A stretch of DNA of 64,000 bases from JAGNHN01 sp964590645 (GTDB lineage Bacteria > Bacteroidota > Bacteroidia > Bacteroidales > JAGNHN01), in the NCBI GenBank assembly GCA_964590645.1, contig CAZPYJ010000018.1, positions 1 to 64,000 on the forward strand. The letters run 5' to 3'. This document shows positions 41,356-50,747 of this stretch, piece by piece (positions within the stretch are counted from its first letter, which is position 1; each line of letters starts with the position of its first letter). The position numbers and the translations under genes were made by a program. The notes under the pieces were generated by a model, which saw only the letters and a list, made by a program, of their open reading frames with translations, had not been told where the DNA came from and made no database searches.

Positions 41356-43929
41356 TTATAAACTATCCGGATCCCACTCCAGGATAAACTCCCCGGCCTC
41401 CTGTTTTTTCAGTCTCTCCTTTTCCGTAGCTTTTTCTGTTTTCTTCACACTATCGCGTTTCAGCCATTGAAACTCTTCCCGCAAAATCTTGCCTACCTCC
41501 TTCCTGTCCTCCCGGATATCCTGCCCTATCTTTTGCAATACCCCTTTACGGTCATACCTGAATATCGGTACATCTGCCGTTCCGCTGATCTTAATAAAAA
41601 GGCTTGTTCTCCCCAATCCGTCATCTTCAATCCAGCCAAATTCACTGGCCGTTTGGCGTGCTTCTCCAGCCCTTTTCCCCAGTACCTCTGAAAGTAAAAC
41701 CCTGAGGGAATAATCGATCTGCTGATCGAAAGAGTGCGAGCCGGAGATCCATAGGTTCATTGCATCCGTATTCACGGCCATTTCAGGGATCATCACCTTT
41801 TGGTTTGCGATGGTGATCTGATTGCGCAGGGGTTCTATATTGACCTTATCCAGGTTACCGGCCTTGATGAAGCGCGGCAGTTCTTTCAGGGGAGGGTAGT
41901 CCTGGATTACCCCTTGCTGGATGGAGATGTCGCAAACCGCATTGATGCCGGCAGGGTCAGGGTTAAGCAGATGATCCATCTGCACAGACAACACGATACC
42001 GGCATCCAATACTCCCGATAACTGCTTATGTGTCAAATCTTTTTGTCCGAAATCCTCCATCTGGCGAAAGAGTTCTGAAATCTGTATGCCCTGCAGGCTT
42101 GCCCTGGCTTGCATCCGGTATCCGTCCTGATCCGGAAGCAGGTTTCCATCCAGCTGAAGCTGTCCTGCCATCGTATTCAGCAGGAGGTTTTCAGCGTAGA
42201 GGTTTCCTGCGGCCAGGCTAAGGTGTCCGGACACTTTCTCAGCACGAAAGTGACGATAGGCCAGGCTTTGTACCTGCACCTGAATGTCTGCTTCCAGGTC
42301 TTCGGGCCAGATGGCTCCCCCATCCCTGCCGGGGCTCTCCATCTCAATCCAATGAGCCAGGGGAAGGCTTTCTGCCTTCACATCCGCCCGCATTTTCATC
42401 TTTCCCGATGAAAGATCAAGATAAGCCAATAGCCGATCGATGGTCACACTGCCTTCAAGCGGCCCTTCTTTTGAGTTCCCATTGAATGAGGGAATATGCA
42501 GATGCTGCGGATTGAGTTCGAAGGCCGCAGACAGTCCATACAAATCCAGACCCAGGGCGTCATCCCTGAAGATCCCCTGGCTCAAGACACCGCTAAGGTT
42601 CATTTTCCAGCCTTTCGACCAATGATCCGGATGCGACTGGAGTGCATCATAGCTGAAGCGGCCCTGAAAGGAAATGTCGGCATCGGCATTGAGTTCAAGC
42701 AGCGATATCCAGCAATCCGGGAGGGTGCTGTAACGGAATTGTCCTGCTACTTCTCCTTCCAGCAGGAGATCATCAAATCTTTTCACCTGTAAGCTGCCCC
42801 TCACCGGCGTTTGTTGGAACAGGGCCCGCAAGGTATTTATCCTGAGCTCTTGCCCGGCAAAGTCCTTTTCGGTCCCGCTGTCATAGCTTCCTTCCGCTTC
42901 CACTTCATTGAGCATCCCTCTTTCACCGGGGCATATCCGCAGGCTTCCCCGGCTGATTTGCCAATCGGCCGTGATGCGTGGAAGGTAAACATCGCCGCTT
43001 TTCCCCACTATCTGCAATGAAAACTTCAGGTTGCCCAGGGGTGTATAGGGCTGCAAATCCTGCTGCACCGCAGCCGGGAGCATCGGCATCAGTTCAGCGA
43101 TCCCGGCTTCCAAAGAATGGAAGGCCATCTCCAGCCAGTGATGGTCTTCTCCCGGTACAATTCGTCCATTGCCTTCCAGCTTGATTCCCCCTTGTTCCAA
43201 CTCCGCTTCTTCCCATTCCACACTCCCTTTCCGAATGTCTATCAGAAGCTTGCTGCGCAGCTTTGTACTGAGCCCCTGCACATAAATCCTTTCGCCCAGG
43301 CTGATCTCCTGAACGATCAGACCCGCCCTGAGCTTTGCCGTGAAGAGGTCTCCTTCAAGTTTGCCCCGGATGATGCCCGACTCAATATGGAATTGGTGGC
43401 GCTGATTGTTTTGAAGATCACGATAGAGTACACTGAAATCCTTGATCCTGATCTCATCAAAGGACAGGTCTGCTCCCTTTTCGCTGCCTGGGGCTGAGGA
43501 CTTAGAGAAATCGTAATTGTTGCTCCCATTCCAAAAAACGATGAGGTTGAGTTCCCCCTGTTTCAGGTCGATGCCGCGAAGACGGTATTGCCCCCTGATC
43601 AGATCGATGGGATGAAAAACAAGGGATATTTCTTTGGCCACAATTCCCTGGGGCTGGCTTTCATATACTTTTTCCTCCCTGCTCTCCACTCCCTTCAGCT
43701 GAACGGATATGAGAGGGAAATGGGACCAGATGCTCAGGGCGATTTCTTCCATCTCAACGGGTACTGCCAGGTAGGCGTTGATCTCGTGAACCGCTCGTGT
43801 TTTTAACTCGGGGCCGTAATGCAGCACAAGGGCATACAGGCTGATTGTGATCAGCATCAGCAAAGCAGGAAGGGCAATGAAGAGCATCCGCAGGTACTTA
43901 CGGAGAGACATAAACCACAGCTTCTTCAT
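41356..43929 (-). CDS. AsmA-like inner-membrane protein
   Basis: 857 residues. One N-terminal membrane helix (about 14-36) anchors a long, beta-strand-rich periplasmic part without catalytic motifs. The start of the mature part (VHEINAYLAVPVEMEEIALS, then FPLISVQLKGV) and the region MNLWISGSHSFDQQIDYSLR near the C-terminus are the AsmA/TamB-like signatures. Proteins of this class form bridge-like grooves that move phospholipids between membranes or support outer-membrane assembly. The C-terminal 60 residues are charged (KKTEKATEKERLKKQEAGEF). The stop of the pseudouridine synthase lies 16 bases upstream, so the two are probably co-transcribed. Confidence 0.85.
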   Translation of the reverse strand: MKKLWFMSLRKYLRMLFIALPALLMLITISLYALVLHYGPELKTRAVHEINAYLAVPVEMEEIALSIWSHFPLISVQLKGVESREEKVYESQPQGIVAKEISLVFHPIDLIRGQYRLRGIDLKQGELNLIVFWNGSNNYDFSKSSAPGSEKGADLSFDEIRIKDFSVLYRDLQNNQRHQFHIESGIIRGKLEGDLFTAKLRAGLIVQEISLGERIYVQGLSTKLRSKLLIDIRKGSVEWEEAELEQGGIKLEGNGRIVPGEDHHWLEMAFHSLEAGIAELMPMLPAAVQQDLQPYTPLGNLKFSLQIVGKSGDVYLPRITADWQISRGSLRICPGERGMLNEVEAEGSYDSGTEKDFAGQELRINTLRALFQQTPVRGSLQVKRFDDLLLEGEVAGQFRYSTLPDCWISLLELNADADISFQGRFSYDALQSHPDHWSKGWKMNLSGVLSQGIFRDDALGLDLYGLSAAFELNPQHLHIPSFNGNSKEGPLEGSVTIDRLLAYLDLSSGKMKMRADVKAESLPLAHWIEMESPGRDGGAIWPEDLEADIQVQVQSLAYRHFRAEKVSGHLSLAAGNLYAENLLLNTMAGQLQLDGNLLPDQDGYRMQARASLQGIQISELFRQMEDFGQKDLTHKQLSGVLDAGIVLSVQMDHLLNPDPAGINAVCDISIQQGVIQDYPPLKELPRFIKAGNLDKVNIEPLRNQITIANQKVMIPEMAVNTDAMNLWISGSHSFDQQIDYSLRVLLSEVLGKRAGEARQTASEFGWIEDDGLGRTSLFIKISGTADVPIFRYDRKGVLQKIGQDIREDRKEVGKILREEFQWLKRDSVKKTEKATEKERLKKQEAGEFILEWDPDSL

Positions 43930-43945
43930 TCTCTTTTTGGGGACA

Positions 43946-45121
43946 CTAACGAATTCTTTTCAGTATATTGACTTCCGTTTGGGTAAGGTGGCGCCATTTT
44001 CCCCTTGGGATGTCTTTTTTGGTGATCCCGGCAAACATCACCCGATCCAGCTTGATCACATCGTATCCCAGTTGCTCGAAGATGCGTCTTACAATGCGGT
44101 TGCGTCCGGAATGCAGCTCCACTCCCACCTGCTTTTTGTCGTCCTGTCCAACCACCCAGGCGATGGCATCCACTTTTACGGGGCCATCCTCGAGGGTGAT
44201 GCCTGCGGCAATTTCTTCCAGGTGTGCCCGGGAGAGGTTTTTATCAAGATAGACGTGATACACTTTTTTTACATTGTGCCTGGGATGGGTGAGTTGGGTG
44301 GCCAGTTCGCCATCATTGGTGAGCAGCAGCACGCCGGTGGTATTGCGATCAAGGCGGCCGACCGGATAAATGCGTTCGTTGCAGGCACCTTTTACCAGTT
44401 CCATCACGGTCTTCCTTTCCTGCGGGTCGTCCATTGTGGTGAGGTAAGCTTTGGGTTTGTTCAGCACCACATACTGTTTGGTTTCGGCATTCAGACGCCG
44501 GTCTTCCATCGTCACCTTGTCCCCCGGCTTTACCTTATAGCCCATTTCCGTGATCACTAGCCCATTCACTTTGAATATGCCTGTGGGGATGAGTTTGTCG
44601 GCCTCCCGCCGCGAGCAGATTCCGGCGTGAGCGATGTACTGGTTCAATCGCATTTCACCGGGAGAAGCAGAAGGACGTGCTGCGCCGCTTCGCCCTTTTG
44701 CTTTATCTTTCCCCGTCTTGTCCTTCTTATCTTCTTGAGCGTGGCGTGCTGTTTTTTCCCTGGATGGATAGGGTTCTTCCTTCTTCGTATTCCTTTTCTT
44801 AAACGGCTCCGCATTCTCCCCATCGCGGGCTGCTGTTTTCCGGCCTTTTCCCCTTTCCCGATTCTTTTCAGCATCAGGCACAGACGTTCCATCCGGTGTA
44901 AACCCTATCTTTTCCCTCCAGCTGCGTGTATCTTCTTCCCCTTTCCAGGCTTTGCGGGAAGGGCTGTTTCCCTCCCCCTCTTCCCGGGCTGGTCTCTTGC
45001 CTTTCCTGTTCTCCCGGGCTGGCTTCTCCCCTTTCCCTCCTGCTCTGGATGGCCTCTCCCTTTTTGCGTCATTTCCGGATGGCCTTTCTCCTTTTCTGCC
45101 TTTTCCTCTCTCCTTTTCCAT
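43946..45121 (-). CDS. rRNA pseudouridine synthase (RsuA/RluB family)
   Basis: 391 residues from the ATG downstream of the promoter box. Residues 1-155 are a low-complexity tail of Lys, Glu, Arg, Gly and Pro with repeated KGEKPARE-like units. Then come an S4 domain (MRLNQYIAHAGICSRREADK) and the catalytic domain with Asp in PVGRLDRNTTGVLLLTNDG and the ending GKWRHLTQTEV. It isomerises a uridine in ribosomal RNA. The basic tail probably adds non-specific RNA affinity; such tails are common in this phylum. Confidence 0.92.
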   Translation of the reverse strand: MEKERGKGRKGERPSGNDAKRERPSRAGGKGEKPARENRKGKRPAREEGEGNSPSRKAWKGEEDTRSWREKIGFTPDGTSVPDAEKNRERGKGRKTAARDGENAEPFKKRNTKKEEPYPSREKTARHAQEDKKDKTGKDKAKGRSGAARPSASPGEMRLNQYIAHAGICSRREADKLIPTGIFKVNGLVITEMGYKVKPGDKVTMEDRRLNAETKQYVVLNKPKAYLTTMDDPQERKTVMELVKGACNERIYPVGRLDRNTTGVLLLTNDGELATQLTHPRHNVKKVYHVYLDKNLSRAHLEEIAAGITLEDGPVKVDAIAWVVGQDDKKQVGVELHSGRNRIVRRIFEQLGYDVIKLDRVMFAGITKKDIPRGKWRHLTQTEVNILKRIR

Positions 45122-45136
45122 ATTATGTATTTCTGG

Positions 45137-45144
45137 CAAAGGTA
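45137..45144 (-). promoter_or_regulatory. -7 box TACCTTTG
   Basis: Exact consensus on the minus strand. It overlaps the first in-frame start of the pseudouridine synthase, so translation most likely begins at the second, 16 bases downstream. Confidence 0.5.
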
Positions 45145-45272
45145 CAAGCTGGTTGTCAATTATGTATCATTCTTTGAGCATATCCCGCCTGTGCGAACAA
45201 CAGACAGCGGTGTCCCGGCCCCGAACGGGCCGGTAATGATCAAAAGACAGATCTTTCCCCTGTGATTCCTTT

Positions 45273-47978
45273 TTATCTGAGAATGAGTTTATGGGTAAAC
45301 CATTCTCCTTCCTGATTCACCCTCAGTAAGTAGGTTCCCGCATTGCTCCCGCTCAGGTCCAGTTGGGTCTCAAGCCTTCCCTTTTCAAGAATCTGCCCGC
45401 TCAGAAGGAGGAGTTCGTATTCCGCTCCGATCCATTCGGGTGGCAGGTAATACAATCCTGTGGAGGGATTAGGATATACCCTTGCTGCGTCCGGGCTTAC
45501 CCCTGAGCCTGCTTCTCCTGTGTAAGGATCGAGTAGCCAGCTTGTAGTAAACAATCCCCGTCCGTGGGTTGCCGCCAGTACGGTCAGGTCGGAATAGCGC
45601 AGACGAAGCATATCCACCCTTACATCGGGCATCCCGGTATTGAGGGGTACCCACCAGGGATTGCTTTGATTGAGGTTGCTGGTCGACCACACTCCGGTTT
45701 CTGTAGCCAGGAGGGCCTGCCAGTTATTATCGGGATGATACAGGGCCCATCGGACAGGCATATCCGGGAGATTGCCTTCCTTGCTCTCCCAGTTCAGACC
45801 TCCATTGGTGGTTTGCCAGACGGATACTACGCCATAGTTGGAAAAAGTGACCAGCAGGGTATCTTCCGAGGCACCTACGGCAATGCAGCTCACTGCACCG
45901 GCAGGGAATTGCGGGCCGGTGATCTCCGTCACGTTTGGCAAGAGCGCCTGGGCATTGCTGATACGGAAAACACGTCCGGCTGCAGTGCCTGCAAACAAGC
46001 TTGGAAAGCCCGGCGCCGAATGCCTTGAATAGGTGAGGTGGGAGAAATAGGTGCTGGCATTGGCAAAAAGGTGTATCTCATCTTCGGTGGGGAAGTAGGG
46101 GATGCCTTCCGAGCGAACCAGCTTATTCAGGTTGGACCCGAAGAAAGAGGTTTTGTTCATAAAGAGGAAGTTGTCCTTGAAGTCGTAGGCTGAAGGGTTG
46201 ATGAATACCCCTGTATTGGCACTGATGTTCTGGACGTACTGGCTATCGACAAAGACGTAATAATTGGAGTATTGTGATGAGGTGAGGAAGATATTGGACT
46301 CATCCTCATCGAAGAAGCAATACCCGCCATCGCCTCCGCTCACCATACTGAAAATGCTCAGGGGGCTTCCGTCGGTGAGGAGGGTGCCGTTATCCTGCAG
46401 GCCGCCCATCACGATAGGGCTGCCAGGCACAGGATGAATCGTGCCGGTATAGAACTGTAGGGTATTCATTCCTTCGCTGCGTTCGGTAAAGGTTGGGGTT
46501 GCAGCGGTGCCGTTGTCGCATCGAAAGACGCCGCCATCTGTGGCGAAGAGGACTTGGGTGGAACTCCCCGGCTTAAATACCACGGCGTGGAGGTCGGCGT
46601 GGACATAGTCGGATCCGCCGCCATAATACATCTGAGCCCAATCACTGTATCGGTACCAGTTTTGTCCTCCATTCACAGAGCGGTGTACATCCAGGCCTCC
46701 CACCCATACCCTTTGGGCGTTGTTGGGATCCACACCGATGGTAAAAGCGTGCCAGGCCAGATTGGCCCAGTTTCGATTGTTGTAGTCGGGGGGCATATTG
46801 CGGGTAGTCCAGCTTTGACCGTGATTGGTGGTACGCACAAGGAATCCGCCGATATAATAATTGAAGCCATTGTTATAGCCTTTGGCGATGACGGCATACA
46901 CAATGCTGTCGGCTGAGGCTGCAGACGAGAGCATTACCCGTCCGGGCAGGGGGTATTGGGGATCGGCCAGGATTTGGCTTTGATAATTGCTGTTCACGGT
47001 CCAGCTTCCTGCAGTACCCAGATCGGAGTAAAGGATACAGGCTCCGCCCTCCAGGTTGATATTGGGTCCGGTGCCCACAAAGATGCGGCCCGAGGCAGCG
47101 ATTTCGATATCGGATGGAGCAAAGGGGGTGGTGGTGCCCGGGATATTGGGCAGCACCTGGGTCCAGCTCTGACCGCCATCGATCGAACGATAGAGCCCGT
47201 CGGAAGGAAGGCTTTGGTGATCCTGCCCTTTGTATTTTCCTGAAGCCACGCCGGCATAGATGATACTTTGACCGTTTTCGAGGCGTAAGACAATATCGGT
47301 GATGTAGGCAAAATTGGTGGTCGATGGAATGAGTGCCCAGGTAATTCCTCCGTCTGTGCTTCTCAGTATGCCTGATCCGCGTCCGGACGATTCGCGGTAG
47401 ATCACCACTGCGGTTTGGGCTTCACCGGTTCCGGCATAGATGATTTGCGGGTTGAGGGGATCGAAAGCCAGGGCGCAGACGGAAAGGTTCATCCCTCCGC
47501 TGCCGGCAGGATGCCAGAGAGAATCGGGATCGGTAATATCATTGGTGTACCAAAGGCCTCCTGTGACCCCGGCAGCCCACACCTTCTTATGGGTGGGATC
47601 ACCCGGATCGTAGGCCAGGGCGCGGGTTCTACCACCCATATTCGACGGCTTTTCCGTCCATCCGCTGATCACATTTTTAGTCTGCTTAACATTTTGCAAC
47701 AGATGAGTCTGAAGCCAGGCTTCCACCCTCCTTTCCAGGGGAACCCTGCCCAGGACCGGATCCATCGTCTGGATAAATTCCTGAAAGGCCGCTTCATCCG
47801 GCCGGTCGGGTGTGGGTTTATCCGCAACGGCCATCTTTTCTTCCGAAAGGAAATCAGCCGCATAGGCCAGGAGTTGCTGCGCATAATCCTCGCGCGGATC
47901 AGGGCGACGGGCATCCAGGATAAGCCAAAGAAGCAAAAGCACGAAAAGGACGCTGAAGAAAGGGACAAAACGACGCAT
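45273..47978 (-). CDS. Large BNR/sortilin-like surface protein with T9SS sorting domain
   Basis: 901 residues from MRRFVPFFSVLFVLLLLWLI, a hydrophobic signal. Residues about 110-800 form beta-propellers of the BNR/sialidase-sortilin kind, with many ILRSTDGGITWALIP-, SIDGGQSW- and TTNGGLNW-type Asp-box blades. The last 75 residues (ARVYPNPSTGLYYLPPEWIG, then NAGTYLLRV and HKLILR) are a T9SS type A sorting domain, so the protein is exported through type IX secretion and fixed to the surface or released. The propellers may bind glycans, but no catalytic set of a sialidase is evident. It is transcribed alone. Confidence 0.9.
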   Translation of the reverse strand: MRRFVPFFSVLFVLLLLWLILDARRPDPREDYAQQLLAYAADFLSEEKMAVADKPTPDRPDEAAFQEFIQTMDPVLGRVPLERRVEAWLQTHLLQNVKQTKNVISGWTEKPSNMGGRTRALAYDPGDPTHKKVWAAGVTGGLWYTNDITDPDSLWHPAGSGGMNLSVCALAFDPLNPQIIYAGTGEAQTAVVIYRESSGRGSGILRSTDGGITWALIPSTTNFAYITDIVLRLENGQSIIYAGVASGKYKGQDHQSLPSDGLYRSIDGGQSWTQVLPNIPGTTTPFAPSDIEIAASGRIFVGTGPNINLEGGACILYSDLGTAGSWTVNSNYQSQILADPQYPLPGRVMLSSAASADSIVYAVIAKGYNNGFNYYIGGFLVRTTNHGQSWTTRNMPPDYNNRNWANLAWHAFTIGVDPNNAQRVWVGGLDVHRSVNGGQNWYRYSDWAQMYYGGGSDYVHADLHAVVFKPGSSTQVLFATDGGVFRCDNGTAATPTFTERSEGMNTLQFYTGTIHPVPGSPIVMGGLQDNGTLLTDGSPLSIFSMVSGGDGGYCFFDEDESNIFLTSSQYSNYYVFVDSQYVQNISANTGVFINPSAYDFKDNFLFMNKTSFFGSNLNKLVRSEGIPYFPTEDEIHLFANASTYFSHLTYSRHSAPGFPSLFAGTAAGRVFRISNAQALLPNVTEITGPQFPAGAVSCIAVGASEDTLLVTFSNYGVVSVWQTTNGGLNWESKEGNLPDMPVRWALYHPDNNWQALLATETGVWSTSNLNQSNPWWVPLNTGMPDVRVDMLRLRYSDLTVLAATHGRGLFTTSWLLDPYTGEAGSGVSPDAARVYPNPSTGLYYLPPEWIGAEYELLLLSGQILEKGRLETQLDLSGSNAGTYLLRVNQEGEWFTHKLILR

Positions 47979-48072
47979 AAGGCACTGGGATTGGATCGAT
48001 AAAAATATGCATTTTGCAGCAGCATTCAGAACCTTATCGTCAATCCGCTTCCCTGCCAATGCCTGAATAAAG

Positions 48073-48150
48073 TTGACCTGCTGACCTGCTGACCTGCTGA
48101 CCTGCTGATCTTCTGACCTTCTGACCTTCTGACCTGCTGACCTTCTGAAT
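48073..48150. repeat. 8-bp tandem minisatellite (GCTGACCT)
   Basis: Nine or more units of GCTGACCT/TCTGACCT lie in tandem just upstream of the propeller-protein gene. The unit is not a multiple of three and the DNA is non-coding. Confidence 0.9.
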
Positions 48151-48169
48151 CAATAATCAACCAGATCCC

Positions 48170-48234
48170 GCTCCGATGGAGCGCATTAATGGAAACAAAC
48201 ATCTACTGCTAATCAGGTTTCGCCCCGATGGGGC
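48170..48234. repeat. Paired hairpins of the CCCCGATGGGG family
   Basis: GCTCCGATGGAGC (48170-48182) and GCCCCGATGGGGC (48222-48234) are two short inverted repeats sharing the centre CCGATGG, 40 bases apart. They look like parts of one repeat unit whose stems have changed in a compensatory manner. Confidence 0.65.
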
Positions 48235-48267
48235 AAAATGTCAACTTCAGCCTTCTCCGAATTCGCC

Positions 48268-48287
48268 TGCCTACCGTCAGGTAGGCA
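48268..48287. repeat. REP-like palindrome (TGCCTACC-GTCA-GGTAGGCA)
   Basis: Eight-base perfect arms with a 4-base loop. It shares the CCTGCCT/AGGYAGG core with the palindrome at 12813-12832, so both belong to one dispersed family. Confidence 0.7.
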
Positions 48288-48590
48288 CTCGCTCTCGCTC
48301 TCGTACTCGCCCTCGTACGCATCTTCCTCCTCCTTATGACTCCTGAATTCTGACTTATTACTTAAACGGGCCACCCCTTCGGGGCCTGCTTTATTCGTAC
48401 TCGCGCTCGCTCTCGCGCTCGTACTTTTTTAACCGCAGGGATCGCAAAGAATAACGCAAAGGGGCTTCTCCTATTCCTCATCCTTTACCCTTAGCGCTCG
48501 CCCGCTGCCCGAGCGCTCGCCCTGAGCGTAGCCGAAGGGCAGCCGAAGGGCAGTCGAAGTGTGTCGAAGGGTCCGCTTTCCTTCTCCTTC
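48288..48590. repeat. Composite dispersed repeat, inverted copy
   Basis: Read on the minus strand this stretch contains module A (CCCTTCGGCTGCCC, then GCTCAGGGCGAGCGCTC), module B (GGATGAGGAATAGGAGAAGC, then TTTCTTTGCGATCCCTGCGG) and module C (GAGCGCGAGAGCGAGCGCGA), in the same order as 322-600. A hairpin CCACCCCTTCGGGGCCTG lies inside. No gene is supported in the whole 48060-48590 interval. Confidence 0.75.
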
Positions 48591-50027
48591 TCATAATTCC
48601 TTTCGCTCCTTCCGCTCATACACGCGATATTGGGCTCCGAAGCGCTGCCTAAGCACACACTCATTGTCAATGTATTCGCGGATCAGCCTGGACGGATTCC
48701 CTTCAATCACCAGCCAGTCCGGTTTCTGTCCCACCACCGATTGAAACACCAGATCACGGTCTATCCCCGCCGCTTCGCGGTGTTCCTTTTTGCTTAGCAG
48801 GGTTGGATGGATATACTTGTGCAATACGGGTTCATCGAGGAGAAAATGAATGACCATTGCTCCGTTGCAATAAAGCCGATCTGTTTCTTCCATCCTGTCT
48901 TTCAGGAAGCTTGCCATTTCTCTGGGATAATCGGGCCGGAGGGTGAACTGCCGGTATTGAAGCAATGTGTTCCAGGCGATAAAAAGTGCCATCGAGGCCG
49001 GAAAGAACATTCTTCGATACTTCTGCAGGAAAGCTTCTATCTGTGGGGCACTGCCCGGGAAGGCCAGAACGCCCAGGCTGAGCACTGGCAGGAGCTGGAA
49101 ATAGTAGTGATGAAAATATTTCCCTGGCAGCAAAATCATCAGCCATACCAGTCCGTACCACAAGGCTGCAAAGTGCGCCAAAGGACGGTCTTTCCCCCTG
49201 AATATTGCGGCGAGCAGCATCAGCACCAGGGGGAAATAGATGAGGTGAAATTCTGAAAAATATTGCAAGGCTTTTCCCGGCCGGGCCTCGGAAACATAAT
49301 TCCGCGGCAGCACAAAATTGGCGAAAAAGAAATCCTGCCACAGCCCCTGATAGAAGAACCAGGTAGCATTGAGGAGGAAAGGCAGGCTGAAGCCCAGGCC
49401 CATCCACAGGGTGAGTGGAATGATGCGGGTTGACCATTTCCCTTTTTCGCCTGCCGGAAGAATAAAAAGCAGGGCAATCCAAATGGCCAGTACGTCGGCC
49501 AACACGAAGTGCTTGATTAGAAAACCCATTCCAAGCACAAGACCGCCCAGCAGATACCCCTTGTTTTCGGGCTTGCTTAGTAGTATCCAGAGTCCTGCCA
49601 CGGTGGTAAGGTTGAAAAAGATTTCCGTATTCGCCGCAAAATTCCACTGGTGTACACTGCACATCAGGATATATGCCAGGCCTGAAAACATACTCAGGCT
49701 GTTTGATTTACCCAGCTTCCGGCCAGTGCGGTAGAGAAACCAGGCTGTCAGTCCGATGGCCAGCGCGGCAGCCAGGCGCAGCGCTTCCACACTCTGTCCG
49801 GCGATTTTGATAATGCCTGCAAAAACGAGAAAAATCCCGATGGGTTTGGTATCCCAGACATCTGCAAAAAAATGCTTCCCCTGCAGGAGGTTGTTGGCAA
49901 TGACGGCATAGGTTGACTCATCGTGATCAATCAAGCTATCGGAGAAAGAAAGCAGGCGCAGGAGTACTCCCAGCACAAGAAACAGAAGCAGATACAGCCC
50001 TGAAGTCTTTTTATCTTCCTGATTCAT
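48591..50027 (-). CDS. GT39/ArnT-like membrane glycosyltransferase
   Basis: 478 residues from the ATG giving MNQEDKKTSG; an extra 30 codons upstream overlap the promoter box. About ten membrane helices are visible. The first loop carries the acidic motif SLIDHDESTYAVIA, then WDTKPIGIF, which are marks of family 39/83 transferases that use polyprenyl-phosphate sugars. The C-terminal 100 residues are soluble and periplasmic. It probably adds a sugar to a lipid or protein in the envelope; acceptor unknown. Its 3' end touches the dispersed-repeat region. Confidence 0.88.
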   Translation of the reverse strand: MNQEDKKTSGLYLLLFLVLGVLLRLLSFSDSLIDHDESTYAVIANNLLQGKHFFADVWDTKPIGIFLVFAGIIKIAGQSVEALRLAAALAIGLTAWFLYRTGRKLGKSNSLSMFSGLAYILMCSVHQWNFAANTEIFFNLTTVAGLWILLSKPENKGYLLGGLVLGMGFLIKHFVLADVLAIWIALLFILPAGEKGKWSTRIIPLTLWMGLGFSLPFLLNATWFFYQGLWQDFFFANFVLPRNYVSEARPGKALQYFSEFHLIYFPLVLMLLAAIFRGKDRPLAHFAALWYGLVWLMILLPGKYFHHYYFQLLPVLSLGVLAFPGSAPQIEAFLQKYRRMFFPASMALFIAWNTLLQYRQFTLRPDYPREMASFLKDRMEETDRLYCNGAMVIHFLLDEPVLHKYIHPTLLSKKEHREAAGIDRDLVFQSVVGQKPDWLVIEGNPSRLIREYIDNECVLRQRFGAQYRVYERKERKEL

Positions 50028-50043
50028 AGGTTTATCAAATGCA

Positions 50044-50051
50044 CAAAGATA
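50044..50051 (-). promoter_or_regulatory. -7 box TATCTTTG
   Basis: Exact consensus on the minus strand, 16 bases before the glycosyltransferase ATG. Confidence 0.55.
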
Positions 50052-50171
50052 GATTCCATTCCTGTGCAATTGTAGGTAGATTTGCAGTAGAATGAAAGAA
50101 TTGGCCCATTTACGCAACCCTTTTCCTCTGTCTTACATCTAAGAAAGGAGTGCCAGGCCAGCAAATCGGCA

Positions 50172-50747
50172 GTGGTTCCCGTGAAAGCATTGGAAGAGAT
50201 CATCCGGGATTGTCAGGAAGGCCGGCCTTCGGCCCTGCAATACCTGTATGAGAAATTTTCTCCCGTGATGTTTGCAATATGCCTGAGATACAGCCGCGAT
50301 CGAACCGAAGCAGAGGACCTGCTGCAAGAAGGTTTTCTGAAAGTCTTTCGCTCCATTGGTGGTTTCAGGGGGGAAGGATCTCTGGAAGGATGGATGCGGC
50401 GCATTATGGTCAATACGGCCCTGGAGCAGTACCGGCGCAAAAATTATATGTATCCGGTAGAAAACCTGCCGGAGGAGGAGGCCGGCGAAGCGGAATCTCC
50501 GGATATGCAGCTCAGGTCTGAGGACCTGCAGCAGATGATCTGTGACTTGCCCCCACGCTACCGTATGGTCTTCAACCTGTATGCCCTGGAAGGTTACAGT
50601 CATAAGGAGATAGCCATAATGATGGGGATCACGACAGGCACATCCAAGTCCAACCTCTCTCGGGCAAGGGAGATACTGCAAAGGAAAGTTGAAGCGCAAT
50701 ACGGTGTATTAAGAAAACTGCCCGGAAATTATGAACAGAGAGGATAG
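50172..50747 (+). CDS. ECF-type RNA polymerase sigma factor
   Basis: 191 residues with a GTG start (a second GTG three codons on is also possible). Region 2 spans about 22-90 (LYEKFSPVMFAICLRYSRD, AEDLLQEGFLKVFRSI, EGWMRRIMVNTAL) and region 4 about 125-172 (LPPRYRMVFNLYALEGYSHK, then SNLSRAREILQ). It directs RNA polymerase to a stress- or envelope-related set of promoters. The next gene overlaps it by 17 bases and encodes the likely membrane partner. No anti-sigma factor of the FecR type is present. Confidence 0.93.
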   Translation: MVPVKALEEIIRDCQEGRPSALQYLYEKFSPVMFAICLRYSRDRTEAEDLLQEGFLKVFRSIGGFRGEGSLEGWMRRIMVNTALEQYRRKNYMYPVENLPEEEAGEAESPDMQLRSEDLQQMICDLPPRYRMVFNLYALEGYSHKEIAIMMGITTGTSKSNLSRAREILQRKVEAQYGVLRKLPGNYEQRG

